Assembly: GCA_902789735.1 (NCBI GenBank)
Contig: CADAOZ010000001.1
Coordinates: forward strand, 62,001 to 126,000
DNA length: 64,000 nt
Direction: 5' to 3'
Origin: an uncultured Lachnospiraceae bacterium
GTDB taxonomy: Bacteria; Bacillota; Clostridia; Lachnospirales; Lachnospiraceae
Numbering within the stretch: position 1 is the stretch's first letter; each line of letters opens with the position of its first letter. The notes under the pieces are model-generated. The model searched no databases. It worked only from the letters and a program-made list of their open reading frames with translations, and was not told the origin of the DNA. The position numbers and the translations under genes were made by a program. Below, piece by piece: positions 51,395-59,492 of this stretch.

Positions 51395-53143
51395 ATGAAA
51401 GAAGCAACACAAAAAATAAAAGACGCGTCTGTACAGACGGAAACGAAGACTGCGGCAGGGAAAGATGGAGCCGCCGGTCACATCCGAAAAGCAATGCCTG
51501 CAAAGAAAAATCCCAGGCCGGTCTTTGTCATCGGCCATAAGAATCCGGATACGGATTCAATCTGCTCCGCTATTTCCTACGCCTGGCTGAAGAACCAGAT
51601 CACCGATACAGAGCACCTGCCGAAAAGAGCCGGTAATATCAGCCGGGAGACGCAGTTCGTCCTGGATCATTTCGGCGTGGAGGCACCGGAGCTGCTGACG
51701 GACGTCAGGCCCCAGATCCGGGATATAGATATCCGGAAAGCGCCCGGTTTCGACGGGCATATGAGCATGCGGGAAGCATGGGAATATATGAGGGATAATG
51801 TCCTGGATACCCTCTGCGTAACGAAGGAAGACGGCAGTCTGGAAGGTCTGATCGCGGTCAAGGATATAGCGGACGCCTATCTGGACCTGTTCGATACGGC
51901 CATTCTGGGTAAAGCCCATACCAGCTATCAGAACCTGCTTAATACGCTGGAAGGCAAAATGCTGGTCGGCGATCCCATGGGCCATATCCAACGGGGACGG
52001 GTCCATGTCGGAACGAGTCCCGAGACCATGATCAGCCTGATCAGCGAAGGGGATATCGTCCTGGTCACCAACCGCTACGAGGCCCAGATGATCGCCATCG
52101 ACCTGGGCGCCTCCTGTATGATCGTCTGTGTCGACTCCGAGGTCCGGGAGAGGATTCTGGAAAAGGCCAGGCAGAGTAACTGTGCGGTCATTACCACCCC
52201 TTATGATACTTTCGCGGCCTCCCGTATCGTCAGTATGGCCGCGCCGGTCAAGCACTTTATGAAGAAGGACAGGCTGCTGACCTTTGATCTGGATCTGCCC
52301 CTGGACGAAGCCATGAAAGTCATGGCCTCTGTCAGACACCGCTATTTCCCTGTTCTGGATGAAAACGGCCAGTATGTGGGCGTCATCAGCCGAAGGAATC
52401 TGCTGGGCATGCACCGCAAGAAGCTGATCCTGGTGGACCATAATGAGAAATCCCAGGCGGTCGACGGCTTCCAGGAAGCCAGGATCCTGGAGATCATCGA
52501 TCACCACCGTGTCGGTTCCCTGGAGACTTCAGGTCCTGTCTATTTCAGGAATGAGCCCCTGGGGTGCACAGCCTCCATTCTTTACAAGATGTATAAGGAA
52601 AATGATGTGGAGATCCCCAGGCATATCGCCGGCCTGCTGATGTCGGCCATCCTGTCGGATACCCTTCTGTTCCGCTCCCCCACCTGTACCCCTTTTGATA
52701 CGAAGGCCTGCAAAGAGCTGGCCGGGATCGCCGGGGAGGATGTCAATGAGTACGCGGAGAAAATGTTCTCTGCCAGCGATGACCTGACGGGACGGACCGC
52801 GGATGACCTGCTCTTTACGGATTTCAAGATCTTTGAGTTCGGTGATAAGCGTCTGGGCGCTGCCCAGGGCCTGTTCATGTCCAGAGCCTCCTGCAGACAG
52901 GTGGAGGAGATGGTCAGCGGGTGTCTGGATGAAGCCCGGGAAAAGAAGGGCCTGAACATGTTCATCTACATGCTGACCAATATGCGGGACCAGTCCACAA
53001 GACTGCTTTATGCCGGCGACGGTCTGGATGAAGTGATCGGGGAAGCCTATCACGTGGAAGCGAAAGACGGGAAAGCGGATGTTTCCGGCATGGTCAGCCG
53101 TAAGAAACAGCTGATCCCGCCCCTGCAGCAGCTGATCGGATAA
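51395..53143 (+). CDS. Putative manganese-dependent inorganic pyrophosphatase with CBS and DRTGG domains
   Basis: A 582-residue family II (DHH/DHHA2) pyrophosphatase with regulatory domains. After a Lys/Ala-rich 45-residue head comes 'VIGHKNPDTDSICSAISYAW', then a CBS motif ('MSMREAWEYMRDNVLDTLCV'), a DRTGG domain (about residues 190-290), a second CBS ('RHRYFPVLDENGQYVGVISR'), and the remaining DHH elements 'LVDHNEKSQ', 'IIDHHRVG' and the DHHA2 domain. It hydrolyses pyrophosphate; CBS domains sense adenine nucleotides. The frame is open back to 51179 but that stretch spans a terminator and promoter, so ATG 51395 is chosen, with GGAAGGA upstream. Confidence 0.9.
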   Translation: MKEATQKIKDASVQTETKTAAGKDGAAGHIRKAMPAKKNPRPVFVIGHKNPDTDSICSAISYAWLKNQITDTEHLPKRAGNISRETQFVLDHFGVEAPELLTDVRPQIRDIDIRKAPGFDGHMSMREAWEYMRDNVLDTLCVTKEDGSLEGLIAVKDIADAYLDLFDTAILGKAHTSYQNLLNTLEGKMLVGDPMGHIQRGRVHVGTSPETMISLISEGDIVLVTNRYEAQMIAIDLGASCMIVCVDSEVRERILEKARQSNCAVITTPYDTFAASRIVSMAAPVKHFMKKDRLLTFDLDLPLDEAMKVMASVRHRYFPVLDENGQYVGVISRRNLLGMHRKKLILVDHNEKSQAVDGFQEARILEIIDHHRVGSLETSGPVYFRNEPLGCTASILYKMYKENDVEIPRHIAGLLMSAILSDTLLFRSPTCTPFDTKACKELAGIAGEDVNEYAEKMFSASDDLTGRTADDLLFTDFKIFEFGDKRLGAAQGLFMSRASCRQVEEMVSGCLDEAREKKGLNMFIYMLTNMRDQSTRLLYAGDGLDEVIGEAYHVEAKDGKADVSGMVSRKKQLIPPLQQLIG

Positions 53144-53188
53144 GGAACCTGGCGCCGGCGGAAAAGAACAGCCGGACTTTGTAAAAGG

Positions 53189-53252
53189 GACCGGTACCTG
53201 CGGAATTACTGTTATAACATGAGTCAGTATTTCCGCGGGTGCCGGTCTTTTT
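53189..53252 (+). terminator. Large terminator after the pyrophosphatase
   Basis: A 17-bp stem with two G-T pairs (53189-53205 with 53231-53247), followed by TTTTT. Confidence 0.9.
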
Positions 53253-53337
53253 GCGGACTGACAGACCCTTTTTTACGGGCTGACAGACCAGGCGCTTTGC
53301 TGTCATGCATTTTGGTTACAAAATTATTACATTTTTG

Positions 53338-53366
53338 TTCAGATTTCATTACATCTGTATTATAAT
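53338..53366 (+). promoter_or_regulatory. Promoter for the barnase/barstar genes
   Basis: TTCAGA (53338-53343), 17-base spacer, TATAAT (53361-53366). The AT-rich region 53311-53370 stands out from its surroundings. CTGACAGACC is present twice just upstream (about 53257 and 53279). Confidence 0.6.
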
Positions 53367-53405
53367 GAATCTAACTGTTGTCTCACAGGGGATAGGAGAT
53401 GAAAG

Positions 53406-54008
53406 ATGAAACGATGGAAGAGATTTTCCGCGCTCCTGCTTTGTATCCTGCTGGTCCTGGGACTGGCGGCCGGATGCGGCGGGACCGGCAGCGCGACGGA
53501 AACGGCCGGGGAAGAGATTTCATTGACCGTACAGGATAATAACCCCGGCGGCGGGGAGGCCGCAGAAGCGGAGGATCCGCCGGAAGAGGAGGAAGAGAAG
53601 GCGCTGCTCCCGGACGGACAGGCGCAGGACGGACCGGAAGAAGCGGCTCCGGAAACGCCGGACACAGTCATTGACCGGAATGGTTCATATACGTCGAAAG
53701 AGGATGTCGCCCTGTATCTGCATACCTACGGGGAACTGCCCTCCAATTTTATCACCAAAAAGGAGGCCAGGAAACTGGGCTGGGACGGTGGTTCGCTGGA
53801 GCCCTACGCGCCCGGCATGTGCATTGGCGGGGATCATTTCGGCAACTACGAGGGCGTCCTGCCGGACGGGGATTACCGCGAATGTGATATCGATACCCTG
53901 GGGGCTTCCAGAAGGGGCGCCAAACGGATCATATACGCGGAGGACGGCCGGATCTACTATACCGGCGATCATTATAAGAGCTTTGAGCTTCTGTATGGAG
54001 AGGAATAA
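53406..54008 (+). CDS. Barnase-family ribonuclease as a lipoprotein
   Basis: A 200-residue extracellular RNase. Residues 1-24 are a lipoprotein signal with lipobox 'LGLAAGC' (Cys at 24). A Glu/Pro/Gly-rich linker runs to about residue 88. The rest is a barnase/N1 domain: 'DVALYLHTYGELPSNFITKK', 'EARKLGW', 'MCIGGDHFGNYEGVLPDG', 'YRECDID'. The three catalytic residues of barnase are all in place: Glu159 (barnase Glu73), Arg174 (Arg87) and His189 (His102, in 'GDHYKSF'). It cleaves RNA and is toxic if it stays inside; the inhibitor gene follows 2 bases later. Confidence 0.93.
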   Translation: MKRWKRFSALLLCILLVLGLAAGCGGTGSATETAGEEISLTVQDNNPGGGEAAEAEDPPEEEEEKALLPDGQAQDGPEEAAPETPDTVIDRNGSYTSKEDVALYLHTYGELPSNFITKKEARKLGWDGGSLEPYAPGMCIGGDHFGNYEGVLPDGDYRECDIDTLGASRRGAKRIIYAEDGRIYYTGDHYKSFELLYGEE

Positions 54009-54010
54009 CT

Positions 54011-54280
54011 ATGGATTACAGAATCGATCTGACAGGGATCGGGAGCCGGTCCGAGCTGCATGACAGGCTGCAGGAGGCGCTGCCGCTTCCCGCCTGGTAT
54101 GGCAGGAATCTGGATGCTTTCTATGACTGTCTGACGGAACAGACAGAAGAATGGAACCTGATTTTCTGCGGGACTCCGGACGCGGATGCAGTTCCGCCTG
54201 CCTATATGGATGCCCTGCGCAGGCTCTGCAGGGCCGCGCAGGCCGAAAACGACCGCCTGCATATTTTCTTTGAAGAATAA
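54011..54280 (+). CDS. Barstar-family ribonuclease inhibitor
   Basis: An 89-residue acidic protein with the barstar fold, the intracellular antidote to barnase. 'LPAWYGRNLDAFYDCLTEQ' matches the barstar recognition helix, and Asp35 and Asp39 fall at the same numbers as the two key acids in barstar that block the RNase active site. It starts 2 bases after the barnase stop, with GGAGAGGAA inside the barnase end as ribosome site, so both are made together. Confidence 0.93.
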   Translation: MDYRIDLTGIGSRSELHDRLQEALPLPAWYGRNLDAFYDCLTEQTEEWNLIFCGTPDADAVPPAYMDALRRLCRAAQAENDRLHIFFEE

Positions 54281-54322
54281 GGATCTATAACATTTGCTTG
54301 GAATTCAAGCGGAGGTATTTGC

Positions 54323-55024
54323 GTGAGTGAACGAATCGTAATCATTACAGATCTTCACGGATGCTATGATGAATGCGTCAGCCTCCTGGAAAAACTGCGT
54401 TTTGATAAAGCCCGTGACACGCTGGTCAATCTGGGGGATACCATTGACCGGGGACCGAAGATCTATGAGGTCTTTGAGTTCCTGCGGGGACTCAAGGAGG
54501 AAATGGGAGACAGATGTATCCTGCTGCGGGGCAACCATGAACAGATGATGCTGGATGCCACGGGTCCGGAAAGGACTTCCAGGGAAAAGAAACACTGGTA
54601 TATCAACAGCGGGGAAAAGACAGTATATGCCTTTATCAATCATAAGCACAGGATCCAGGAGTTCCGGGAATGGTATCTGGATATGCCTTTTTACTGGGAG
54701 GATCCCCGTTTTACCTGTGTCCACGCCAGTCTGACCGACGAGGACCCGGCAAAAAATACCATTGAGACCATGATCTGGGGCAGGACCACCGAATATCAGG
54801 GAAAGCTGATCATGACAGGCCACACGCCTTATAAAACGGCCCTGTATATCAAGGGGGACGGGTCTTTCGGCTATCTGGAGGACGACCACCGTTATAATCT
54901 TGAGCCGACAGGTATGATGGCCCTGGATACCGGATGTGTATTCGGCAACCGGCTGACAGGCATCGTGGTCGAAGAGGATACTTTTTATGTAGCAAGCGTT
55001 CCGTCGACGGTCGTCCGGTCCTGA
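54323..55024 (+). CDS. Calcineurin-like metallophosphatase
   Basis: A 233-residue cytoplasmic metallophosphatase of the PP2A/PrpA type. Metal-site motifs: 'ITDLHGCYDEC' (D-x-H), 'NLGDTIDRGPKIYEVF' (GD...DRG), 'LLRGNHEQMM' (GNHE), 'CVHASLTDE' and 'MTGHTPYKTA'. This is the serine/threonine protein phosphatase or Ap4A hydrolase-like group; the substrate cannot be decided. Start GTG with CGGAGG upstream; a small GCTTG/CAAGC hairpin (54296-54310) sits directly before that site. Confidence 0.88.
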   Translation: MSERIVIITDLHGCYDECVSLLEKLRFDKARDTLVNLGDTIDRGPKIYEVFEFLRGLKEEMGDRCILLRGNHEQMMLDATGPERTSREKKHWYINSGEKTVYAFINHKHRIQEFREWYLDMPFYWEDPRFTCVHASLTDEDPAKNTIETMIWGRTTEYQGKLIMTGHTPYKTALYIKGDGSFGYLEDDHRYNLEPTGMMALDTGCVFGNRLTGIVVEEDTFYVASVPSTVVRS

Positions 55025-55098
55025 GGACAGCCGGCGGGGGAAACAGGATAGAAATAACAAAAGACGCGGCAGTTCATGCTGTACATACGGGAGGGTGA

Positions 55099-56652
55099 AT
55101 GAGAAAACAACTGTTAATCGTGTTACTTGGTGTTGTGATGACCGTCAGCGGTGTACTGTCCGGTCCGGCTTACACGGCGCTTGCCGCGGAAGAGAGCGGG
55201 ACCGGAGAACAGACAGAAGCGGCAGTGGAACCGGCGGCAGAAGCGGAAACGCCTGCGGAGGACCCGCAGGGAACGGCGCCCGCGGAGAATGCTGAGCCTG
55301 TGGAAACAGCCGCCCCTGCGGAGGCAGAAGAGACCGGAGCAGAAAGCAGCGGGGACGCAGTCACCATGGAACCGGCCCTGCAGGTGGCGGAAGCGGATCC
55401 TGCGGCAGAAGCGGTGCCGGCAGCAGACGGGAATGCGGAACTGACCGCGGACGCACTGCAGACTTATGAGTCGGCAGCGGACATGATCGCGGAGGAGGAG
55501 CTGGCCGAGGACGGTACAGAACAGCTGATGGCTGCGAAACAGGGACTGGTAACGACCGGCAGCAGGACAGTCTATTATAAGGCCGGCGGAAAAATGGCGG
55601 CCAGCGAGTTCATCACTGTCAGCGGGAAACTCTATTATTTCGACAAGTCAGGCGCCAGCGTCAAGGGGAAATGGATCACGGTCAAAGGCAAGTGGTATCA
55701 TTTCGACAAAAACGGGGCCGCCCTGAAAGGATGGACGACCAATAAGAACGGTACCTATTATTTCGCGGATAATTATGCGATGGTGACCGGCTTCCGCTAT
55801 ATCGGCAGCAAGCAGTATTATTTCGGCAGCAACGGCAAGATGACTGTCGGCTGGCAGACCATCAACGGGTTCCGCTACTACATGGACAGTAAGGGCGTCA
55901 TTGCCAAAGGCTTCAGGACGATCAAAGGCAGGACGTATTATTTTTATCCTAAGACCAGCGGCAAAAAATATGCCGGCACCATGGCAAAGGGCTGGCTGAA
56001 TCTGAACGGCAAGACCTACTACATGGACAATGACGGCAGTCAGACCACCGGCTGGAAAACGGTCAGCGGCAAAAAGTATTATTTCAATAAAAAGGGAGAG
56101 ATGGTCAGGGGCTGGCAGACGATCGGCGGCAAGACCTGTTATTTCAATAAACAGGGCCGTTTTGTCGTATCCTGCAAAAAGACAGCGGCTTCCGTGGCCA
56201 GAATCAACTTCATCGAGTCCGTAGCCCAGTACTGCTCGAAATACGGCCCGAAATACGGTATCAAGTGTTATTCGGCCGTGATCGCCCAGGCCATTCTGGA
56301 ATCCGGCTGGGGCAAGTCCAGACTGTCGGCCAAATACCACAATTATTTCGGTCTCAAATGCGGCTCCAAATGGAAAGGCAAAGCAGTCAGTATGCGGACC
56401 GGTGAGGAGTATGACGGCAGGAGAGTAACGGTTTCCGCTTATTTCCGCGTTTTCCCCAACCGGGAGCAGGGAATCAAGGGATATTTTGATTTTATCAATA
56501 CCGCCCGCTATTCCAACCTCAAGGGCGTGACCTCCCCCAAGACCTATCTGAGCAGGATCAAGGCGGACGGTTATGCTACCAGCAGTGATTATGTGTCCTC
56601 AAATATGAGCCTTGTTAATTCTTACGGTCTGAAGGCGTATGATCCCTATTGA
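55099..56652 (+). CDS. Secreted cell-wall-binding glucosaminidase
   Basis: A 517-residue secreted peptidoglycan hydrolase. Residues 1 to about 31 are a signal peptide ('LLIVLLGVVMTVSGVLSG...ALAAEE'). An Ala/Glu/Pro-rich linker reaches about residue 150. Next come about ten 20-residue aromatic cell-wall-binding repeats ('GWQTINGFRYYMDSKGVIAK', 'GWKTVSGKKYYFNKKGEMV'), like choline-binding repeats. The C-terminal domain (about 370-517) is an endo-beta-N-acetylglucosaminidase: 'YSAVIAQAILESGWGKSRLS' with catalytic Glu401, and 'HNYFGLKCG'. It cuts glycan strands in growth or separation. GGGAGGGTG precedes the ATG. Confidence 0.92.
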   Translation: MRKQLLIVLLGVVMTVSGVLSGPAYTALAAEESGTGEQTEAAVEPAAEAETPAEDPQGTAPAENAEPVETAAPAEAEETGAESSGDAVTMEPALQVAEADPAAEAVPAADGNAELTADALQTYESAADMIAEEELAEDGTEQLMAAKQGLVTTGSRTVYYKAGGKMAASEFITVSGKLYYFDKSGASVKGKWITVKGKWYHFDKNGAALKGWTTNKNGTYYFADNYAMVTGFRYIGSKQYYFGSNGKMTVGWQTINGFRYYMDSKGVIAKGFRTIKGRTYYFYPKTSGKKYAGTMAKGWLNLNGKTYYMDNDGSQTTGWKTVSGKKYYFNKKGEMVRGWQTIGGKTCYFNKQGRFVVSCKKTAASVARINFIESVAQYCSKYGPKYGIKCYSAVIAQAILESGWGKSRLSAKYHNYFGLKCGSKWKGKAVSMRTGEEYDGRRVTVSAYFRVFPNREQGIKGYFDFINTARYSNLKGVTSPKTYLSRIKADGYATSSDYVSSNMSLVNSYGLKAYDPY

Positions 56653-56654
56653 AA

Positions 56655-56683
56655 TTGTCGTAAAAAAAGTGTATCTTTATATG
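56655..56683 (+). promoter_or_regulatory. Possible promoter for the LCP gene
   Basis: TTGTCG (56655-56660), 17-base spacer, TATATG (56678-56683). A hairpin at 56723-56743 lies downstream, so transcripts from here would have to pass it. Confidence 0.35.
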
Positions 56684-56722
56684 AATGCAATTATATGACT
56701 GCAAAATAGGAATCCGATAATT

Positions 56723-56750
56723 GGAATCCCATAACAGGATTCCGGTTTTC
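56723..56750 (+). terminator. Terminator after the glucosaminidase gene
   Basis: GGAATCC (56723-56729) pairs with GGATTCC (56737-56743), then GGTTTTC. Confidence 0.55.
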
Positions 56751-56785
56751 GGCTATCAATACAGACAAAATACGGATGGTATTCT

Positions 56786-58234
56786 ATGGCTAGTAAGAAA
56801 AAGAAACTTAAGAAAAGCACAAAGATCCTGCTGATCAAGAATATATTATTTATATTTCAGATCGTGATCTCGATCCTGCTGGTGGGCGCGGTCCTTCTGA
56901 GCGGTATGGTACCGGCCAGATATGTCGTTGCCCTGGCGGTCTTCCTGATCCTTCTGATTCTTGTTACCTATACACTTTTGAACCGGAAAAAGAAGATCTG
57001 GATGGCAGGAGCGGCCTTCGCCGCACTGGTCAGCATGATCTGCTGTGTAGCCTTCGGGTATCTGAACCAGATGACGGGCCTGCTCAACGGCTCCAGAGAA
57101 AAGTACAAGGTCGATGAGATGGTCGTTGTTGTCCGGGCGGATGACCCGGCCCAAACGCTGGCAGACGCAGCGGATTATGTGTTCGGCATCCAGACAGGCG
57201 TAGACCAGGTCAATACCCAGTCCATGATCCAGGACGTCCAGAAGAATCTGGGAAAGGATATCGAGCTCCGGGAGTATGAGACCCCCCGGGATGAGGCCTC
57301 GGCCCTGCTCGACGGCGAGATCGGCGCGGCGATCTATAATAATTCCTATTCCTCCATGCTGGATGATCTGATCGAGGGGTATACGGATCAGGTCCGGATC
57401 ATTTACAACTACGGGATCGAACAGGATCTGGAGGCGGAGAGTGTTGAGGCAGGCGAACCCTTCAACGTACTGATCAGCGGTATCGATGTCAGGGAAAATG
57501 TCCTGGAGAACAGCCGGAGCGATGTCAATATTATCGTCACCGTCAATCCCAAGACCAAGAAGATCATCCTGACATCCACCCCCAGAGACTTCTACGTGCC
57601 GATTTCCGGCGTTTCAGGCCAGCAGAGGGATAAACTGACCCATGCCGGCATTTACGGCGTAGACGCCTCCATGAGGACGCTGGAGGATCTTTACGGCATA
57701 GATATCACCTATTATGTACGAGTCAACTTCAATACGCTGGTCCAGGTCGTCAATGCCCTGGACGGTGTGGATGTCTATATCGAAGAGGGCTTCCAGCCCT
57801 TTACGGACAGTGAGATCTACATTGAGAGCGGCTGGCAGACCCTGGACGGCCGTGAAGCCCTGGCCTACTGCCGGGAACGATACAGCTTTGCGGATGGCGA
57901 CAACCAGCGTGGACGGAACCAGGAAACGGTTCTGCAGGCCATTATCGCCAAGATCTGCTCACCGTCGATCCTGCTCAACGCGGGTGATTTCATGAGCAGC
58001 CTGGAAGGCGCTTTCCAGACGGATATCCCCAACGCGAAGATCCAGGAGCTGATCAATCAGCAGCTTTCCGATTCCACCCCCTGGCAGGTCTACAAACAGG
58101 CGCCTACTTCTGAGAATTACCAGATGCAGCCCACTTACTCCGGCGGCAGCACGCCTCTGTCGGTCGTCTATCCCGACTATTACATCGTCAAGCAGTGTTC
58201 GGCCAGGATCAATATCATCATGGAAGGCAGATAA
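56786..58234 (+). CDS. LytR-CpsA-Psr family glycopolymer ligase
   Basis: A 482-residue membrane protein that probably attaches wall teichoic acid or capsule-like polymers to peptidoglycan. A basic N-terminus is followed by three membrane helices (about residues 15-37, 43-64 and 70-92). A linker domain precedes the LCP catalytic domain, with 'FNVLISGIDVRE', 'SRSDVNIIVTVNPKTKKIIL', 'STPRDFYVPI', 'KLTHAGIYGV', 'LDGVDVYIEE' and 'GWQTLDGREALAYCRERYSF', the Arg/Asp residues that bind the polyprenyl pyrophosphate. It lies between two other wall-related genes (glucosaminidase and PAP2). Confidence 0.93.
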   Translation: MASKKKKLKKSTKILLIKNILFIFQIVISILLVGAVLLSGMVPARYVVALAVFLILLILVTYTLLNRKKKIWMAGAAFAALVSMICCVAFGYLNQMTGLLNGSREKYKVDEMVVVVRADDPAQTLADAADYVFGIQTGVDQVNTQSMIQDVQKNLGKDIELREYETPRDEASALLDGEIGAAIYNNSYSSMLDDLIEGYTDQVRIIYNYGIEQDLEAESVEAGEPFNVLISGIDVRENVLENSRSDVNIIVTVNPKTKKIILTSTPRDFYVPISGVSGQQRDKLTHAGIYGVDASMRTLEDLYGIDITYYVRVNFNTLVQVVNALDGVDVYIEEGFQPFTDSEIYIESGWQTLDGREALAYCRERYSFADGDNQRGRNQETVLQAIIAKICSPSILLNAGDFMSSLEGAFQTDIPNAKIQELINQQLSDSTPWQVYKQAPTSENYQMQPTYSGGSTPLSVVYPDYYIVKQCSARINIIMEGR

Positions 58235-58270
58235 GTGTCCGGAAGATATTCCTGAAAATCAAATCATAAA

Positions 58271-58321
58271 AAAGAGATCAAAACGCCGGCTTCGTAAGGA
58301 GCCGGCGTTTCTGATCTCTTT
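58271..58321. terminator. Bidirectional terminator between convergent LCP and PAP2 genes
   Basis: A long stem: AAAGAGATCA (58271-58280) with TGATCTCTTT (58312-58321) around AAACGCCGGCT/AGCCGGCGTTT, with A-runs on the left and T-runs on the right. Confidence 0.88.
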
Positions 58322-58337
58322 ATATAATTCTTTGTAT

Positions 58338-58379
58338 TCTGATCTGTATTTTCTGATCTGTGTTTTCTGATCTGTATTT
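58338..58379. repeat. Three tandem copies of a 14-bp repeat
   Basis: The unit TCTGATCTGTATTT occurs at 58338, 58352 (A to G at one position) and 58366. It shares the word CTGATCT with the arm of the neighbouring terminator. Confidence 0.9.
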
Positions 58380-58396
58380 TATATGCGTAAACGCGG

Positions 58397-59113
58397 TCAG
58401 CTGTTAAATACGGAGCGGAACGCCCTCTTTTTGCTGCGGCGTCTGTAAAAGGTAAAACCAAAACGGTAAACTGCCATATAGGCAACTGCCATCAGAGCGA
58501 AGGCAACCAGTACATCGGAAACAGAATGCTGTTTGATGAACATGGTGGAAAGGATAATGGAGAATCCCAGGCCGTAGGACAGGATCCTGGCGAACTTCCG
58601 GTCGAAAGGACGGATCCTGGTATGCGCCGTACCGATCATGATGGCCAGCGAATTATAAACGTGGATGCTGGGCGTCAGATTGGTGGGCGTATCGCTGCTG
58701 TAAATGAACTGGACCAGCCTTGTAAATACGTTATCCCGGGGCATCACTTCCGGTCTGAGGAAGTGGATGTTGGGGAAGACGATCGAAACGGCCAGGAACA
58801 GTCCCATGCCAAGCATCAGCAGAGTGGATACTCTCCGGTAACCTTCTTCATCGGCGAACAGTATAAAAATTGTAAATGCCAGTACATACACGAACCAGAG
58901 CATATAGGGGATGATGAAAACCTCACAGAAAGGAATGGCGTCATCCAGGGCCATATGAATGACCGTGTAATGCAGGCGGTTCCACTTCTCCACAAGGACG
59001 AATATGCCGCCGTAGCCGATCATGAAGAAGATCATGGGGAGCGCTGTCCGCAGCTTCTCAGACAGCAGAAGGGCTGATTCATCCCGGGATGCGAAAGATC
59101 CTTTAAGATTCAT
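58397..59113 (-). CDS. PAP2-superfamily membrane phosphatase
   Basis: A 238-residue membrane protein with about six hydrophobic helices. The PAP2 catalytic motifs are 'LTPSIHVYNSLAIM' (PSxH type) and 'KQHSVSDVLVAF' (H-x3-D). Most likely it dephosphorylates a lipid pyrophosphate or phosphatidate; relatives include inositol phosphorylceramide synthase-like proteins. The C-terminus is basic. It reads leftwards from its own promoter, with GGAG before its ATG at 59113, and ends near the tandem repeat. Confidence 0.88.
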   Translation of the reverse strand: MNLKGSFASRDESALLLSEKLRTALPMIFFMIGYGGIFVLVEKWNRLHYTVIHMALDDAIPFCEVFIIPYMLWFVYVLAFTIFILFADEEGYRRVSTLLMLGMGLFLAVSIVFPNIHFLRPEVMPRDNVFTRLVQFIYSSDTPTNLTPSIHVYNSLAIMIGTAHTRIRPFDRKFARILSYGLGFSIILSTMFIKQHSVSDVLVAFALMAVAYMAVYRFGFTFYRRRSKKRAFRSVFNS

Positions 59114-59172
59114 TGTGTAATCTCCATATTCAGTTGGGGGAGTTGTTTTCTTAATCGTTTTATTCGTTTGAG

Positions 59173-59201
59173 ATATTACACTAAAAAAACGACACTGGCA
59201 A
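59173..59201 (-). promoter_or_regulatory. Promoter for the PAP2 gene
   Basis: On the minus strand TTGCCA (59201-59196), 17-base spacer, TAATAT (59178-59173). Confidence 0.7.
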
Positions 59202-59302
59202 GGTCCTTCACATAAATTTCATATTTTGCACATGATTTGGCCGTTTACAGCCGGCTTTTTGGCGGTTTGCAGGCAGCCGGCGGGAAACTTTTGGATTTTA
59301 GC

Positions 59303-59331
59303 TTGCGAAACGGATTGATTATTGCTATACT
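59303..59331 (+). promoter_or_regulatory. Promoter for glyA
   Basis: TTGCGA (59303-59308), 17-base spacer, TATACT (59326-59331) with an extended TGC. Start near 59338, giving a leader of about 155 nt. Confidence 0.78.
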
Positions 59332-59339
59332 TTCTAATC

Positions 59340-59438
59340 GTGACTGCATTAAGTAATTATGCCTGGTGAAATTACGCTGTGATTACATGGTGATCATCCT
59401 GTGATTTCACGTGGTGACGTCACAGAATGGTCACCATG
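59340..59438 (+). promoter_or_regulatory. glyA leader: phased GTGA/TCAC array and nested stem
   Basis: GTGA occurs at 59340, 59366, 59379, 59390, 59401 and 59414 (steps 26, 13, 11, 11, 13) and TCAC at 59407, 59420 and 59431. The same bases can fold into a nested stem: CATGGTGA (59386-59393) with TCACCATG (59431-59438), CTGTGA (59399-59404) with TCACAG (59420-59425), and TCAC (59407-59410) with GTGA (59414-59417). It could be an RNA regulator or a protein-binding array. It does not match glycine, THF or SAM riboswitches that I can recall. Confidence 0.6.
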
Positions 59439-59492
59439 GGCGGTTACGCAAAGTGTTTTACACAGACACTGAAGTTATACAGGAGGATAAGA

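Noticed and set aside
54323..55024. Metallophosphatase as third part of the barnase/barstar system
   Set aside because: It has its own ribosome site and a 42-base gap; nothing ties its function to RNase toxicity.
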